A DNA stretch of 64,000 nt from Ponticaulis profundi. Lineage in GTDB: Bacteria; Pseudomonadota; Alphaproteobacteria; Caulobacterales; Hyphomonadaceae. Positions 24,438 to 32,801 of the stretch are shown in pieces. A program made the position numbers and the translations under genes. The notes below the pieces were generated by a model that was given only the letters and a program-made list of their open reading frames with translations, was not told the origin of the DNA and searched no databases. Numbering within the stretch: the first letter of the stretch is position 1; each line of letters begins with the position of its first letter. The stretch covers positions 1-64,000 of the forward strand of contig NZ_JBHSSW010000009.1 in assembly GCF_042659465.1 (NCBI RefSeq). The letters are read 5' to 3'.

Positions 24438-25148
24438 CTAATCGCGATGAATGGATTTGATCACGGCTTTTGGAATCTGTGCCATGACCGGCGCCACCAT
24501 ACGGTCAATCGCCGCTTTGGATGGACAGGCATTGCCATAAGCTGGCAGGCCTTCATCCGCAATCACCAGATCACAGATGAACTTGGCAGGCTCTGTGAAG
24601 CGGTGGTGCGATGCGCGCACGAATTTCAGATACTGGGAAATCACCCGATCAACACTGCGTCCGCGTCCGCCTTCCGATTTCGGGATCACATCCCTCAGAA
24701 TGCGCCGCGAAAGACGAAGGTCATCAGGCGTATCGACATAGATTTTCAGGTCGAACAAATCCGCCAGTTCCGGCTCGCTGAGCACGTGAATGCCTTCAAC
24801 GATGATCACCGGCGTCGGGCGCACCGTCACGCTCTCACCGGCCACCCGGTCATGGGTGGCAAAATCATAGATCGGCTGACGGATGGTCTCGCCACGCTTC
24901 AGCGCCGCGATATTGGATGTCATCAGCGCCATATCCTTTGAGGTGGTGGCGTCGAAATTGACGTTTGCTTCCACTTCCTCAAGGCTCCAGGTCTCGGCAC
25001 CCTCTGCCTGATCGGTGCGTGCCTTGTAGTAATGATCCTCTTCGAGAAGCGTACATTGCTCATCACCCAGACGAAGCTTTAGCGCATCCGCCAGTGTTGA
25101 TTTGCCAGACCCTGAACCGCCCGTAATGCCGATCAGATAAGGGGTCAT
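24438..25148 (-). CDS. Uridine kinase-like P-loop kinase
   Basis: 236 aa, cytoplasmic. Walker A GITGGSGSGKSTLADAL is at residues 7-23. EEDHYYKA is the catalytic DxxYK-type segment, and NFDATTSKDMALM and IYDFATHDR match the uridine kinase/PRK family. VIIVEGIHVLSEPEL is the EG(I/L) motif, and the LID with RRILRDV is present. It probably phosphorylates uridine or cytidine in pyrimidine salvage. The PRK/UDK family also includes phosphoribulokinase- and pantothenate-kinase-like members, so the substrate is not certain. Confidence 0.82.
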   Translation of the reverse strand: MTPYLIGITGGSGSGKSTLADALKLRLGDEQCTLLEEDHYYKARTDQAEGAETWSLEEVEANVNFDATTSKDMALMTSNIAALKRGETIRQPIYDFATHDRVAGESVTVRPTPVIIVEGIHVLSEPELADLFDLKIYVDTPDDLRLSRRILRDVIPKSEGGRGRSVDRVISQYLKFVRASHHRFTEPAKFICDLVIADEGLPAYGNACPSKAAIDRMVAPVMAQIPKAVIKSIHRD

Positions 25149-25173
25149 GTGTTCTCCCGGAAAATGAGGGGAC

Positions 25174-26100
25174 CTATTGGTAATCCGCTGAAGGTCCGTT
25201 GAGGATCAGATATGAGGTTGGCGTTTCAGCAGCCAATATCATCAAACGCAAGCGCTTGTGCTGAATTTCCGGGATACGAACAATGCGATCATAGCCTTTT
25301 GCGACAATTGCGCCGGTTTCATCGACCAGCCGCCAGCCGCCCACTTCGCGCAGGCCGAGGCGCGGCGGCAATTCAAAGCCATCGCCCGAATGCACCATGC
25401 TCGGAACGGGCACTTCCAGCTGACCTTCGGAACTCAGGAAGACCTGCACGGCAATATACGTATCGCCCTGGCGCACAATCGACAGACCAACATGGGTATA
25501 GGACCCATCCACCATGGATTTATAATGTTTGGGACTTTGCTCGAGCTGGCGCTGCAGCGTCAGGCCGGAATAGGTTTGCGGATATCCATCGCGAAACCAG
25601 GCCAGATTCTCGGCGACCACACCGAACACTTCACGCCGGTTCAGACGACGCAGGCGATCGGAAGCGCGTAATCCTTCAAGAGAGGCATGCGCAAAATAGT
25701 CCCGCTTCATCATGTCGACGCCATGCATACGCGCGGCACGCGCCGCCCCCGGATGCCACATCAGGCGGGGAAGTCCATTTGCCTCTCGGATCTCGTTCAG
25801 GCGATTGAACATCTGGATTTCATCGCCGCTGAGCGCGGTAATGTCTTCCTGATCCGAGAAAACGCACAGATTGGCATAGGCGACATAGGGCGTGATCGAC
25901 ATGGGAATGTCGAGCGTCGGATCACAGGGCGACTCCACAGTGTGGGAACGGGAATAATCCGGCACCGAAGCAGATACAGAAAGAGCCGTTTCAGCCTGAA
26001 CAGCTGAAAACGGCTCCATCAAAAACAGACTGATGACAGCCAGCAAAGACACAAAAACAGGAGGGAAGTCGGTTTGACCGAAACGCCGTAACGCCGGCAT
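25174..26100 (-). CDS. CAP/SCP-domain secreted protein
   Basis: 308 aa from the ATG at 26100, preceded by AGGAGGG at good spacing. The frame extends to 26178, but that would overlap pnp and lacks a ribosome site. A signal sequence (about 12-40, ending SAVQA) is followed by a CAP domain. It contains NEIREANGLPRLMWHPGAAR, HGVDMMKRDYFAHASLEGLR, and VVAENLAWF with Y-P-Q. The two active-pocket His residues (AARMHGVD, FAHAS) and the Glu in AENLA are present, as in bacterial YkwD-type proteins. It is likely an envelope or extracellular protein of unclear activity. It sits 25 bp after pnp on the same strand. Confidence 0.85.
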   Translation of the reverse strand: MPALRRFGQTDFPPVFVSLLAVISLFLMEPFSAVQAETALSVSASVPDYSRSHTVESPCDPTLDIPMSITPYVAYANLCVFSDQEDITALSGDEIQMFNRLNEIREANGLPRLMWHPGAARAARMHGVDMMKRDYFAHASLEGLRASDRLRRLNRREVFGVVAENLAWFRDGYPQTYSGLTLQRQLEQSPKHYKSMVDGSYTHVGLSIVRQGDTYIAVQVFLSSEGQLEVPVPSMVHSGDGFELPPRLGLREVGGWRLVDETGAIVAKGYDRIVRIPEIQHKRLRLMILAAETPTSYLILNGPSADYQ

Positions 26101-26125
26101 GAAACTGCCCTCCTTGTCCTCTGTC

Positions 26126-28258
26126 CTAGCTGTCTTCGCCTTTGTCTTCTTCAATCGCCTGACCGGTTTCCTGGTCAACGACTTTCATGGACAGGCGAAC
26201 TTTACCGCGATCATCAAAGCCCAAAAGTTTTACCCAAACGCTATCGCCTTCGGAAACAACGTCTTTCGGGTGCTTCACACGCTCCTGAGCGAGCTGGCTG
26301 ACATGCACGAGGCCGTCTTTTGGACCAAAGAAGTTCACGAATGCACCGAAGTCTTTCACGGCAACGACTTTGCCCTGATAGATTTCGCCGACTTCCGGCT
26401 CAGCCGTGATGCCGAGGATCCACTTGCGTGCCGCTTCAATCGCAGAGCGATCCATTGCGGAAAGTGTGACACTGCCATCATCTTCAATGCTGACCTTGGC
26501 ACCCGTCGTGTCCACGATCTCACGGATGACCTTACCGCCAGAACCGATGACTTCACGGATCTTGTCGGTTGGAATCTGCATTGTCTCCATTTGCGGCGCG
26601 TTCGCCGACAGTTCAGAGCGCGATTCCGTCAGGGCTTTGGCCATTTCGCCGAGGATATGCATACGACCGCCATTCGCCTGAGCGAGGGCTGTCTTCATGA
26701 TGTCTTCGGTGATACCGGCAATTTTGATGTCCATCTGAAGCGACGTGATGCCTTCGGAGGTACCAGCCACTTTGAAGTCCATGTCGCCCAGGTGATCTTC
26801 ATCACCCAGAATGTCTGACAGGACAGCAACGCCGTCATCATCCTTGATCAGACCCATTGCGATACCAGACGCCGGACGCTTGATCGGAACACCGGCATCC
26901 ATCAGCGCGAGAGACGTACCACAAACCGTCGCCATGGAAGACGAACCGTTGGATTCAGTGATCTCAGAAAGAACACGCAGGACGTAAGGGAATTCTTCGC
27001 GTGTTGGAAGGATTGCCTTTGTCGCGCGCCATGCGAGCTTGCCGTGACCGATTTCACGACGACCCGGAGAGCCCATGCGACCCGCTTCACCGACAGAATA
27101 TGGCGGGAAGTTATAGTGCAGCATGAAGCCTTCCTTACGGAGGCCGTCCAGACCATCAATCATCTGCTCATCATCAGCCGTGCCGAGTGTTGCAACACAA
27201 AGCGCCTGCGTTTCACCACGGGTGAAGAGTGCAGAACCGTGCGTGCGTGGCAGAATGCCGACTTCTGAAACGATGTCGCGAACTTCATCGAGCTTACGGC
27301 CATCGATACGAACGCCGGTCTTGATGATGTCACCGCGAACGACTTTCGCTTCGGCTTTCTTGAACTGATCCTTGAAGACCAGAGCGTCCATGCCCTCTGG
27401 CTTTTCTTCCGTTGCGACCAGAGCTTCAACAGCTTTTTCGCGTGCCGCAGCGACCGCCGCCTGACGCTCGCCCTTGTCCTTGATCTTGTAAGCCGCAGAA
27501 AGGTCCGCACCAACGAGATCCTGAATTTGCTTCAGCTCAGCAGAGTGGTCAGCTGGTTCATAGTCCCATGGCTCTTTCGCAGCGCGCTCGCCAAGGTCGA
27601 TGACCAGGTCGATCACTTGCTGGAAGGATTTGTGGCCAGCCATAACAGCGCCGAGCATCACATCTTCTGAAAGCTCTTTCGCTTCAGATTCAACCATCAT
27701 GACCGCGTCCTGCGTACCCGCAACGACGAGATCAAGGTCGGTTTCTTCCATTTGCTGGATCGTTGGGTTGATGACGTATTCGCCATCCTTATAGCCAACG
27801 CGCGCAGCGCCGATCGGGCCCATGAATGGGAGGCCAGACAGCGTCAGCGCCGCAGACGCACCAACCATGGCAACAATATCAGGATCGTTTTCGCCGTCAT
27901 AGGACATGACGGTCAGAACAACTTGAACTTCATTCTTGAAGCCATCAACGAACAGCGGACGGATCGGACGGTCAATCAGACGTGAAGTGAGGGTTTCTTT
28001 TTCGGTCGGGCGGCCTTCACGTTTGAAGAAGCCACCTGGAATACGGCCCGCTGCGGAGTATTTCTCCTGATAATTGACAGTCAGCGGGAAGAAGTCCTGG
28101 CCTGGTTTCGCCTGTTTGGCGCCCACAACCGTGGCGAGGACTGACGTTTCGCCGTAGGTGGCGATGACCGCACCGTCAGCCTGACGGGCTACGCGGCCTG
28201 TCTCCAGAATTAGTGGGCGTCCTGCCCATTCTGTCGACACAACATGTTTATCGAACAT
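26126..28258 (-). CDS. pnp: Polynucleotide phosphorylase
   Basis: 710 aa trimeric 3'-5' exoribonuclease that degrades RNA phosphorolytically, often with RNase E. Two RNase PH domains (about 10-230 and 310-545) flank a helical linker. The second contains FTRGETQALCVATLGT, SVGEAGRMGSPGRREIGHG and SDILGDEDHLGDMDFKVAGT, which holds the catalytic Asp residues. A KH domain (MQIPTDKIREVIGSGGKVIR) and an S1 domain (GEIYQGKVVAVKDFGAFVNF) close the protein. It lies downstream of rpsO, with a terminator between them. Confidence 0.97.
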   Translation of the reverse strand: MFDKHVVSTEWAGRPLILETGRVARQADGAVIATYGETSVLATVVGAKQAKPGQDFFPLTVNYQEKYSAAGRIPGGFFKREGRPTEKETLTSRLIDRPIRPLFVDGFKNEVQVVLTVMSYDGENDPDIVAMVGASAALTLSGLPFMGPIGAARVGYKDGEYVINPTIQQMEETDLDLVVAGTQDAVMMVESEAKELSEDVMLGAVMAGHKSFQQVIDLVIDLGERAAKEPWDYEPADHSAELKQIQDLVGADLSAAYKIKDKGERQAAVAAAREKAVEALVATEEKPEGMDALVFKDQFKKAEAKVVRGDIIKTGVRIDGRKLDEVRDIVSEVGILPRTHGSALFTRGETQALCVATLGTADDEQMIDGLDGLRKEGFMLHYNFPPYSVGEAGRMGSPGRREIGHGKLAWRATKAILPTREEFPYVLRVLSEITESNGSSSMATVCGTSLALMDAGVPIKRPASGIAMGLIKDDDGVAVLSDILGDEDHLGDMDFKVAGTSEGITSLQMDIKIAGITEDIMKTALAQANGGRMHILGEMAKALTESRSELSANAPQMETMQIPTDKIREVIGSGGKVIREIVDTTGAKVSIEDDGSVTLSAMDRSAIEAARKWILGITAEPEVGEIYQGKVVAVKDFGAFVNFFGPKDGLVHVSQLAQERVKHPKDVVSEGDSVWVKLLGFDDRGKVRLSMKVVDQETGQAIEEDKGEDS

Positions 28259-28276
28259 ACATCTCTCTTTTCATAC

Positions 28277-28311
28277 AAAAACCCGCCAGGAGCCGGATTG
28301 CTGCTGGCGGG
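28277..28311 (-). terminator. Terminator between rpsO and pnp
   Basis: On the minus strand CCCGCCAG and CTGGCGGG form an 8-bp GC stem followed directly by TTTTTG. It sits 14 bases beyond the rpsO stop and just before pnp, so it probably lets part of the transcription through to pnp. Confidence 0.85.
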
Positions 28312-28324
28312 CGTTGAACTGGCG

Positions 28325-28594
28325 CTATCGGCGCAAATTCAGTTCTTCAATAAGAGCCTGGTAACGGCTCTCGTCACGGGACTTCACATAGTCCAGAAGT
28401 TTACGACGCGTTGCGACCATTTTCAGGAGCCCGCGGCGTGAGTGGTTGTCTTTTTTGTTGTCTTTGAAGTGCTCTGTGAGGTTCGCAATGCGCTCTGTGA
28501 GGATCGCAACCTGTACTTCTGGTGAGCCTGTGTCGCCTTCACCGCGAGCAAACTTCTTGATCAGTTCTGATTTTTTTTCAGCCGTAATCGACAT
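28325..28594 (-). CDS. rpsO: Ribosomal protein S15
   Basis: 89 aa, full length small-subunit protein that binds 16S rRNA early in assembly. It starts MSITAEKKSELIKKFARGEG and contains TGSPEVQVAILTERI, HFKDNKKDNHSRRGLL and RRKLLDYVKSRDESRY, all diagnostic. The rpsO-pnp order is widely conserved. Confidence 0.97.
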   Translation of the reverse strand: MSITAEKKSELIKKFARGEGDTGSPEVQVAILTERIANLTEHFKDNKKDNHSRRGLLKMVATRRKLLDYVKSRDESRYQALIEELNLRR

Positions 28595-28970
28595 CGCAAT
28601 ACTTTCTTATCTGTCGCCCCGGAGGACGGCGGTTGATATAGCCAAATTGGCGTTGAAGCCCGGACTGTCTTACCGATTCAGCGCTTGCCGGGATGTCGTC
28701 CAGCAAGGCTAGAGTGGCAGTTACTCAGCCGGATGCGCTCATATGACAGAAAATGGCCTGAAAGGAAAGGCCTGTTCGCAATCGCACACTGACATGCAGG
28801 CCTGTGAAGCGCGGCCTCTTCCGCCGAACCAGCGCGCCAGTGTTCAACCAGGCTTCCCCTACGAAACTTTTTTCATGCCCGTCTTTTGCGCGACACCGAG
28901 TGGCAGGCCAATTTCCCCATAAAAACAGAGATATACGCGCGCAGGTGGAGATGTCGAAATTTTTTCATAG
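28595..28970. other. Intergenic region without a recognised gene
   Basis: This gap lies between rpsO (minus) and the promoter of the DUF4278 gene (plus). It must hold the rpsO promoter on the minus strand, but I see no good consensus match. A 7-bp inverted repeat (AGGCCTG 28768-28774 with CAGGCCT 28797-28803) lies in it. The part after about 28860 becomes AT-richer towards the plus-strand promoter. No convincing open frame is present on either strand. Confidence 0.5.
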
Positions 28971-28975
28971 ATATG

Positions 28976-29004
28976 TTGACAAACTTACACACCTTGCATA
29001 TATA
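28976..29004 (+). promoter_or_regulatory. Near-consensus sigma-70 promoter of the DUF4278 gene
   Basis: TTGACA at 28976-28981 matches the -35 consensus exactly. After 17 bases comes TATATA at 28999-29004, close to TATAAT. The surroundings are AT-rich. Initiation about 29011 would give a leader of about 65 nt before the ATG at 29076. It is the best -35/-10 pair I found in the window. Confidence 0.82.
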
Positions 29005-29075
29005 TGAATGCATAGAAGGAAACGACAGCGGCGCGGACATAAGACAACCGCAGCCGCCCCGAAAGGAGACATGAT

Positions 29076-29246
29076 ATGAGCAAGCTATTTTACCGTGGTT
29101 TCGAAGCTGCAGCGAACGACAATGCACCAGTTGCAACCGAGAAACACAATCTGGTCTATCGCGGCGTGAACTACGCCCCTGCTGAGAAGAAGGCGAAAGA
29201 CTCCAGGAAAGCCAAGCGCCTGATGTATCGCGGCGCCGCGGCTTAA
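29076..29246 (+). CDS. DUF4278-like mini-protein with three YRG motifs
   Basis: 56 aa starting MSKLFYRGFEAAANDNAP. The ATG at 29076 has AAAGGAG 8 bases upstream. An ATG at 29071 stops after two codons. Three copies of a hydrophobic-YRG motif occur: LFYRGFE at the start, LVYRGVNYAP in the middle and LMYRGAAA at the end. This spacing resembles DUF4278, small proteins whose function is unknown. A near-consensus promoter, a strong ribosome site and an excellent terminator form a compact single-gene unit that should be highly expressed. The protein is basic and could bind nucleic acid or another protein (inference). Confidence 0.85.
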   Translation: MSKLFYRGFEAAANDNAPVATEKHNLVYRGVNYAPAEKKAKDSRKAKRLMYRGAAA

Positions 29247-29293
29247 ACCGAACCCCAAGCCCGACTGTCCCCCCACACCCTCAAGGGCTTGTG

Positions 29294-29327
29294 AAAGGAC
29301 TGCCCCACCCGGCAGTCCTTTCTTTTT
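29294..29327 (+). terminator. Strong rho-independent terminator of the DUF4278 gene
   Basis: AAAGGACTGCC pairs with GGCAGTCCTTT (11 bp) around a 6-base loop, followed by CTTTTT. It is 47 bases past the DUF4278 stop and isolates that gene from cobO. Confidence 0.95.
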
Positions 29328-29420
29328 GTGCGCGATTCTGTTCGCTTTCTCACTGGACGGAGGCCATCAAGGCCCGCTACCCCTCTCAGCTCAAGCCCCG
29401 CCCCAATGAGAGGACATCCC

Positions 29421-30053
29421 ATGACGAAAACGCCCGGAGACATGAATGACGCCGAACGGGACGCACGCCATGCGGAAAAAATGCGAAAGCATAAAGCAGC
29501 GCACGACAAGAAGATGGCATCCAAGACCATCGAAAAAGGTCTGCTGATCGTCCACACCGGCAAGGGTAAGGGCAAATCCACGGCGGCCTTTGGCATGGTG
29601 TTCCGCTCGCTCGGCCATGGTCACAGGGTTGGCGTTGTTCAGTTCGTGAAAGGCAAAATCGACACTGGCGAACGCCTCGCGCTGGATCGGTTTTCAGATC
29701 TCGTCACGCTGAAGCGCATGGGTGAGGGTTTCACCTGGGAAACGCAGGACCGCCAGCGCGATATCGCCGCGGCGCGAAAAGCATGGGAAGCTGCGAAAGA
29801 CATGATCCGAAGCGGCGACTACAGGCTGGTCATGTGCGACGAGCTCAACATCGTTCTGCGGTATGACTATATCCCCGTCGAGGAAGTGATTGAATTTCTG
29901 AAGACGGAAAAGCCCGATGACGTTCACGTCGTCATCACCGGTCGAAATGCGAAAGAAGGTCTGATCGAGATCGCCGACCTGGTCACCGAAATGACCCAGA
30001 TCAAACACCCCTTCCGGGACGGCGTGAAAGCTCAGCAAGGCATTGAGTTTTAG
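29421..30053 (+). CDS. cobO: Cob(I)yrinic acid a,c-diamide adenosyltransferase
   Basis: 210 aa from the ATG at 29421 (GAGAGGACA upstream). An earlier in-frame start at 29328 would lie in the terminator. The enzyme adds the 5'-deoxyadenosyl group to cob(I)alamin or its precursors. The P-loop is unusual for this family, TGKGKGKSTAAFGM. RMGEGFTWETQD, VMCDELNIVLRYDYIP and VVITGRNAKEGLIEIADLVT are CobO/BtuR signatures. The N-terminal 40 residues are charged, as in alphaproteobacterial CobO. No cobalamin riboswitch or other cob gene is visible nearby. The gene stands alone, convergent with truB. Confidence 0.93.
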   Translation: MTKTPGDMNDAERDARHAEKMRKHKAAHDKKMASKTIEKGLLIVHTGKGKGKSTAAFGMVFRSLGHGHRVGVVQFVKGKIDTGERLALDRFSDLVTLKRMGEGFTWETQDRQRDIAAARKAWEAAKDMIRSGDYRLVMCDELNIVLRYDYIPVEEVIEFLKTEKPDDVHVVITGRNAKEGLIEIADLVTEMTQIKHPFRDGVKAQQGIEF

Positions 30054-30067
30054 GACGCGCGCGGCCT

Positions 30068-31024
30068 CTACATCTGGAAGACGCGTGACGGCATGAACCG
30101 CCCGGCACGCACCTCACCCAGCGCAATGGCCTTGCCGTCGCTCAGCCCAAGCGCGATGCGATCATCGCTATCCTCACCGAACAGCTCATCTCGCTGATCG
30201 CGATAGCTCGCCATGTCATGCGGCATGATCAGGACATCATTGCCATTTCGGAGCCGCGCGAGTTCCTGACCGGAGATATTCACCGTTGGAATCTGATCAA
30301 TCGCCTCTTCAATCGGGATGAGCGCATCCCGGCGCGAAAGCGCGTCTTCCATGGCTTCCAGATCGTCAATCGACACCGCATGCTCGAGCTCAAAGGCACC
30401 TACGCGGGTTCGCTTCAGCGCTGACACATGGCCTTCGAGCCCAAGCTCGAAAGCCAGATCACGCACCAGCGCCCGGATGTAGAACCCCTTGCCACAGGTC
30501 ACATGAATAATGGCTTCGTCCTGCGTCGAGGCATCATCGAGCTCCGCCTCATAAAGCGTGACAGCGCGGGATTTAAGCTCAACCGTTTCACCGTCGCGCG
30601 CAAGATCATAGGCACGCTCACCATTCACCTTGATGGCGGAAAACTGCGGCGGCACCTGTTCGATATCGCCGACGAATTTGGCGAGTGCCGCGCGGACATC
30701 ATCAAGGCTTGCGCGCGCATCGCTCGTCGCGGTGACCTCGCCTTCCTTGTCCTGCGTGGTCGTGGAACTGCCCCAGGCAATGCGAAAGGTATAATCCTTG
30801 TCTGCATCCATGGCGTAGGCACTGGTTTTCGTCGCCTCACCCAGCGCGATGGGCAGAATGCCATCGGCAAGCGGATCGAGCGTGCCGCCATGGCCGACCT
30901 TCTGGGCATTGAACAGACGTTTGACGATGGCAACAGCCTGGGTCGAGGTCATTTCATAAGGCTTGTTGAGATTCAGCCAGCCATGAACCGGATCGCCCTT
31001 GCGCTTGCGTTGTCGTGCCATCAT
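30068..31024 (-). CDS. truB: tRNA pseudouridine-55 synthase
   Basis: 318 aa enzyme that makes pseudouridine 55 in the T-loop of tRNAs. It begins with basic residues, then HGWLNLNKPYEMTS and the catalytic HGGTLDPLADGILPIALGEA with the nucleophilic Asp about residue 46. KDYTFRIAWG and the C-terminal PUA-like part are present. An internal ATG at 31021 is an equal alternative start. It belongs to the rimP-to-pnp group, but here a 121-aa secreted-protein gene separates it from rbfA. Confidence 0.94.
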   Translation of the reverse strand: MMARQRKRKGDPVHGWLNLNKPYEMTSTQAVAIVKRLFNAQKVGHGGTLDPLADGILPIALGEATKTSAYAMDADKDYTFRIAWGSSTTTQDKEGEVTATSDARASLDDVRAALAKFVGDIEQVPPQFSAIKVNGERAYDLARDGETVELKSRAVTLYEAELDDASTQDEAIIHVTCGKGFYIRALVRDLAFELGLEGHVSALKRTRVGAFELEHAVSIDDLEAMEDALSRRDALIPIEEAIDQIPTVNISGQELARLRNGNDVLIMPHDMASYRDQRDELFGEDSDDRIALGLSDGKAIALGEVRAGRFMPSRVFQM

Positions 31025-31162
31025 TCACCTTTCAGGACATGAACCGGATCGGACGGTTCATCACCCATTTTCAATATAGAACACTTCGTTCCATAATTAT
31101 TCTTCGAGAAGAGACGGCTTCTAGCGAAGTCCTTGAGCGGCGTAAAGCGCTGCCTGAGCGGC

Positions 31163-31528
31163 TTATTTGCGAATATAGAGGTGACGACCGCTCGCAACCT
31201 CAAGATCGGTCAGCCCGGTCAGCATCCGGCAGGTCGGCCGCTTGTTTCTGACGAGCGGCTCGGAAAAGAGAAACGCTTCACACCCCATGAAAGCACCACA
31301 GGCCTGGCTGCAATAAGCCGGGTCATCGACTTCCCACTCAGAGTTTCCGTCATAGGGGATCGTCACCTCACCAAGATTGGTCATGGTGACGTTGGCAGCC
31401 CAGTCATATTGTTCCATGCGATCTGGCGTACGATAGGTTTCGCCGTCCGGAGAGACGGATTGGCCCATCGCCGTTGGCATAAGACAGCACACCGCCATCA
31501 CGCCTGCCAGAATCGTGTTTGATTTCAT
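31163..31528 (-). CDS. Small secreted Cys-rich protein (PAN/apple-like pattern)
   Basis: 121 aa from the ATG at 31528. The frame extends to 31555 with no better site. A signal peptide (MKSNTILAGVMAVCCLMPTAMG) is followed by about 100 residues with four Cys in the mature part: CSQACGAFMGCEAFLF and PTCRMLTG. The pattern C-x3-C-x-(F/W)-x-x-C-x-A-x(n)-C-x-L resembles PAN/apple modules, which bind proteins or sugars. It lies between rbfA and truB on the same strand, an unusual place for a secreted protein. Assignment is tentative. Confidence 0.65.
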   Translation of the reverse strand: MKSNTILAGVMAVCCLMPTAMGQSVSPDGETYRTPDRMEQYDWAANVTMTNLGEVTIPYDGNSEWEVDDPAYCSQACGAFMGCEAFLFSEPLVRNKRPTCRMLTGLTDLEVASGRHLYIRK

Positions 31529-31660
31529 GCCCAGTCTTTCCCTAGTGGCAAGCAAACTAGCGACTGTCTCAATTCAGGACAAGTTGAACGGATGTCGCAT
31601 AACGCGGCATGAACGTAATTTCATTGGAAAACAGGCCTGCATCCGCGAAAGACGCGCGGG

Positions 31661-32068
31661 TTACTCGTCTTCGTCGTGGAAGCCTTCGCGCTCGGCCACA
31701 TTGTCGAGCAGACGCTCCATCGCATTGGCATCGTCATAGCTTTTGTCAGCCAGAAAACGCAGTTGCGGTGTGAACTTCATATCGATCACGCGGCCAAGCT
31801 TGCCCCGGATAAAGGCACTCGCCCGGTTCAGCGCATCAGCAACGCCATCAGCGTCCTGGCTTCCCACCAGAGGCGAGCAGAAGATGGTCGCATGCTTCAG
31901 GTCCGGCGAGGTACGCACCTCGCCGATCGTGACGGACACCCCTTGCAGGGCCGGGTCGCGGAACTCTTCGCGCGCCATAATATCCACAAGCGCGTGGCGG
32001 ATGAGTTCACCGGCCCGCAGCTGTCGTTGTGAAGGTCCTTGAGCGGACATGTTCTTGTGTTTTGTCAT
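31661..32068 (-). CDS. rbfA: Ribosome-binding factor A
   Basis: 135 aa cold-shock-related factor needed for 16S rRNA 5' maturation on the small subunit. RQLRAGELIRHALVDIM, VSVTIGEVRTSPDLKHATIF, and FIRGKLGRVIDMKFTPQLRF with an FxxDxS-like FLADKSYDDA are all family features. The acidic tail is typical. It lies in the infB-truB region on the minus strand. Confidence 0.94.
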   Translation of the reverse strand: MTKHKNMSAQGPSQRQLRAGELIRHALVDIMAREEFRDPALQGVSVTIGEVRTSPDLKHATIFCSPLVGSQDADGVADALNRASAFIRGKLGRVIDMKFTPQLRFLADKSYDDANAMERLLDNVAEREGFHDEDE

Positions 32069-32111
32069 GAGGGCTATCTAACAGAAATTACCCGGCAATG
32101 GCACTGCCTGT

Positions 32112-32696
32112 TTAGCCGCGCGCTGAGAATTCCTTGCGCATGCGGGTCAGCTTGTCAGCGAAATCTTTCATATCGGTGCGGCGCTGAAACCAGCTGCGCG
32201 GCAGGATCAGATCTTCGCCGTCAATTACACGCACATGGATGAAGCTTTTCTTCAGATCGATGCCGGAAATACCCGGCCAGGCGACTTCTGCCCGCATCTG
32301 GCCCCGCTCCCAGGTCACGCCCTGCCAGTCAAACCGCATATTGGTCGTTTCATTCTTCTCTGTGCCGCGGCCAAAGCCATGGCGATACGCAAGGCGCATG
32401 AAGATGAGATACCAGGAAATGCCCGCCATCGAAGCCATAATGGCAGACGCCATCAGCACCCAGTAAGGGTCCCAGCCCGCACGGCTGAAGGCCGCCGAAC
32501 AGACCGTCGCCATGCCGGCTGCAATCGCAGGCGCTGTCACGCCTGCATAATAAACGGAGGTTGGACCCAGCACGCTGCGGCGCATACGACGCGCAATGCG
32601 TTTCAGCTCGCGCTGTTTATACGATCCGCCCGCCGACAGAACCTGGTCGGCCTGAAGATCGTCTTCGGATGAAGGGGAAGAGACAGCACGCAACAT
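32112..32696 (-). CDS. Membrane protein of unknown function between infB and rbfA
   Basis: 194 aa. A polar N-terminus (about 1-45) leads to two hydrophobic segments (about 48-70 and 77-100). A soluble C-terminal domain follows with FDWQGVTWERGQMRAEVAW, ISGIDLKKSFIHVRVIDGE and LPRSWFQRR. The topology and the final beta-rich part resemble YcxB-type proteins, a family of unknown role. It is inserted in the otherwise conserved infB-rbfA order. A hairpin terminator separates it from infB. Confidence 0.7.
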   Translation of the reverse strand: MLRAVSSPSSEDDLQADQVLSAGGSYKQRELKRIARRMRRSVLGPTSVYYAGVTAPAIAAGMATVCSAAFSRAGWDPYWVLMASAIMASMAGISWYLIFMRLAYRHGFGRGTEKNETTNMRFDWQGVTWERGQMRAEVAWPGISGIDLKKSFIHVRVIDGEDLILPRSWFQRRTDMKDFADKLTRMRKEFSARG

Positions 32697-32764
32697 AAAG
32701 CCACCCTAAGCATGAAGCCCTAATGGGGTGAAAACATCGGGCCAGAAATTCTGCCGGAATGCAA

Positions 32765-32794
32765 ATCGGCCAGCCTTTTGAGGGGCTGGCCGAT
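32765..32794 (-). terminator. Hairpin terminator after infB
   Basis: On the minus strand ATCGGCCAGCC pairs with GGCTGGCCGAT (11 bp) around an 8-base loop. It is followed by TTTGCATT, a weak T-run. It lies 8 bases past the infB stop, so part of the transcripts probably stop here. Confidence 0.7.
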
Positions 32795-32801
32795 GAATGG
32801 T

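Noticed and set aside
29247..29420. Cobalamin riboswitch in front of cobO
   Set aside because: The space holds the DUF4278 terminator and about 90 further bases. No B12-box-like sequence or enough room for the aptamer is seen.
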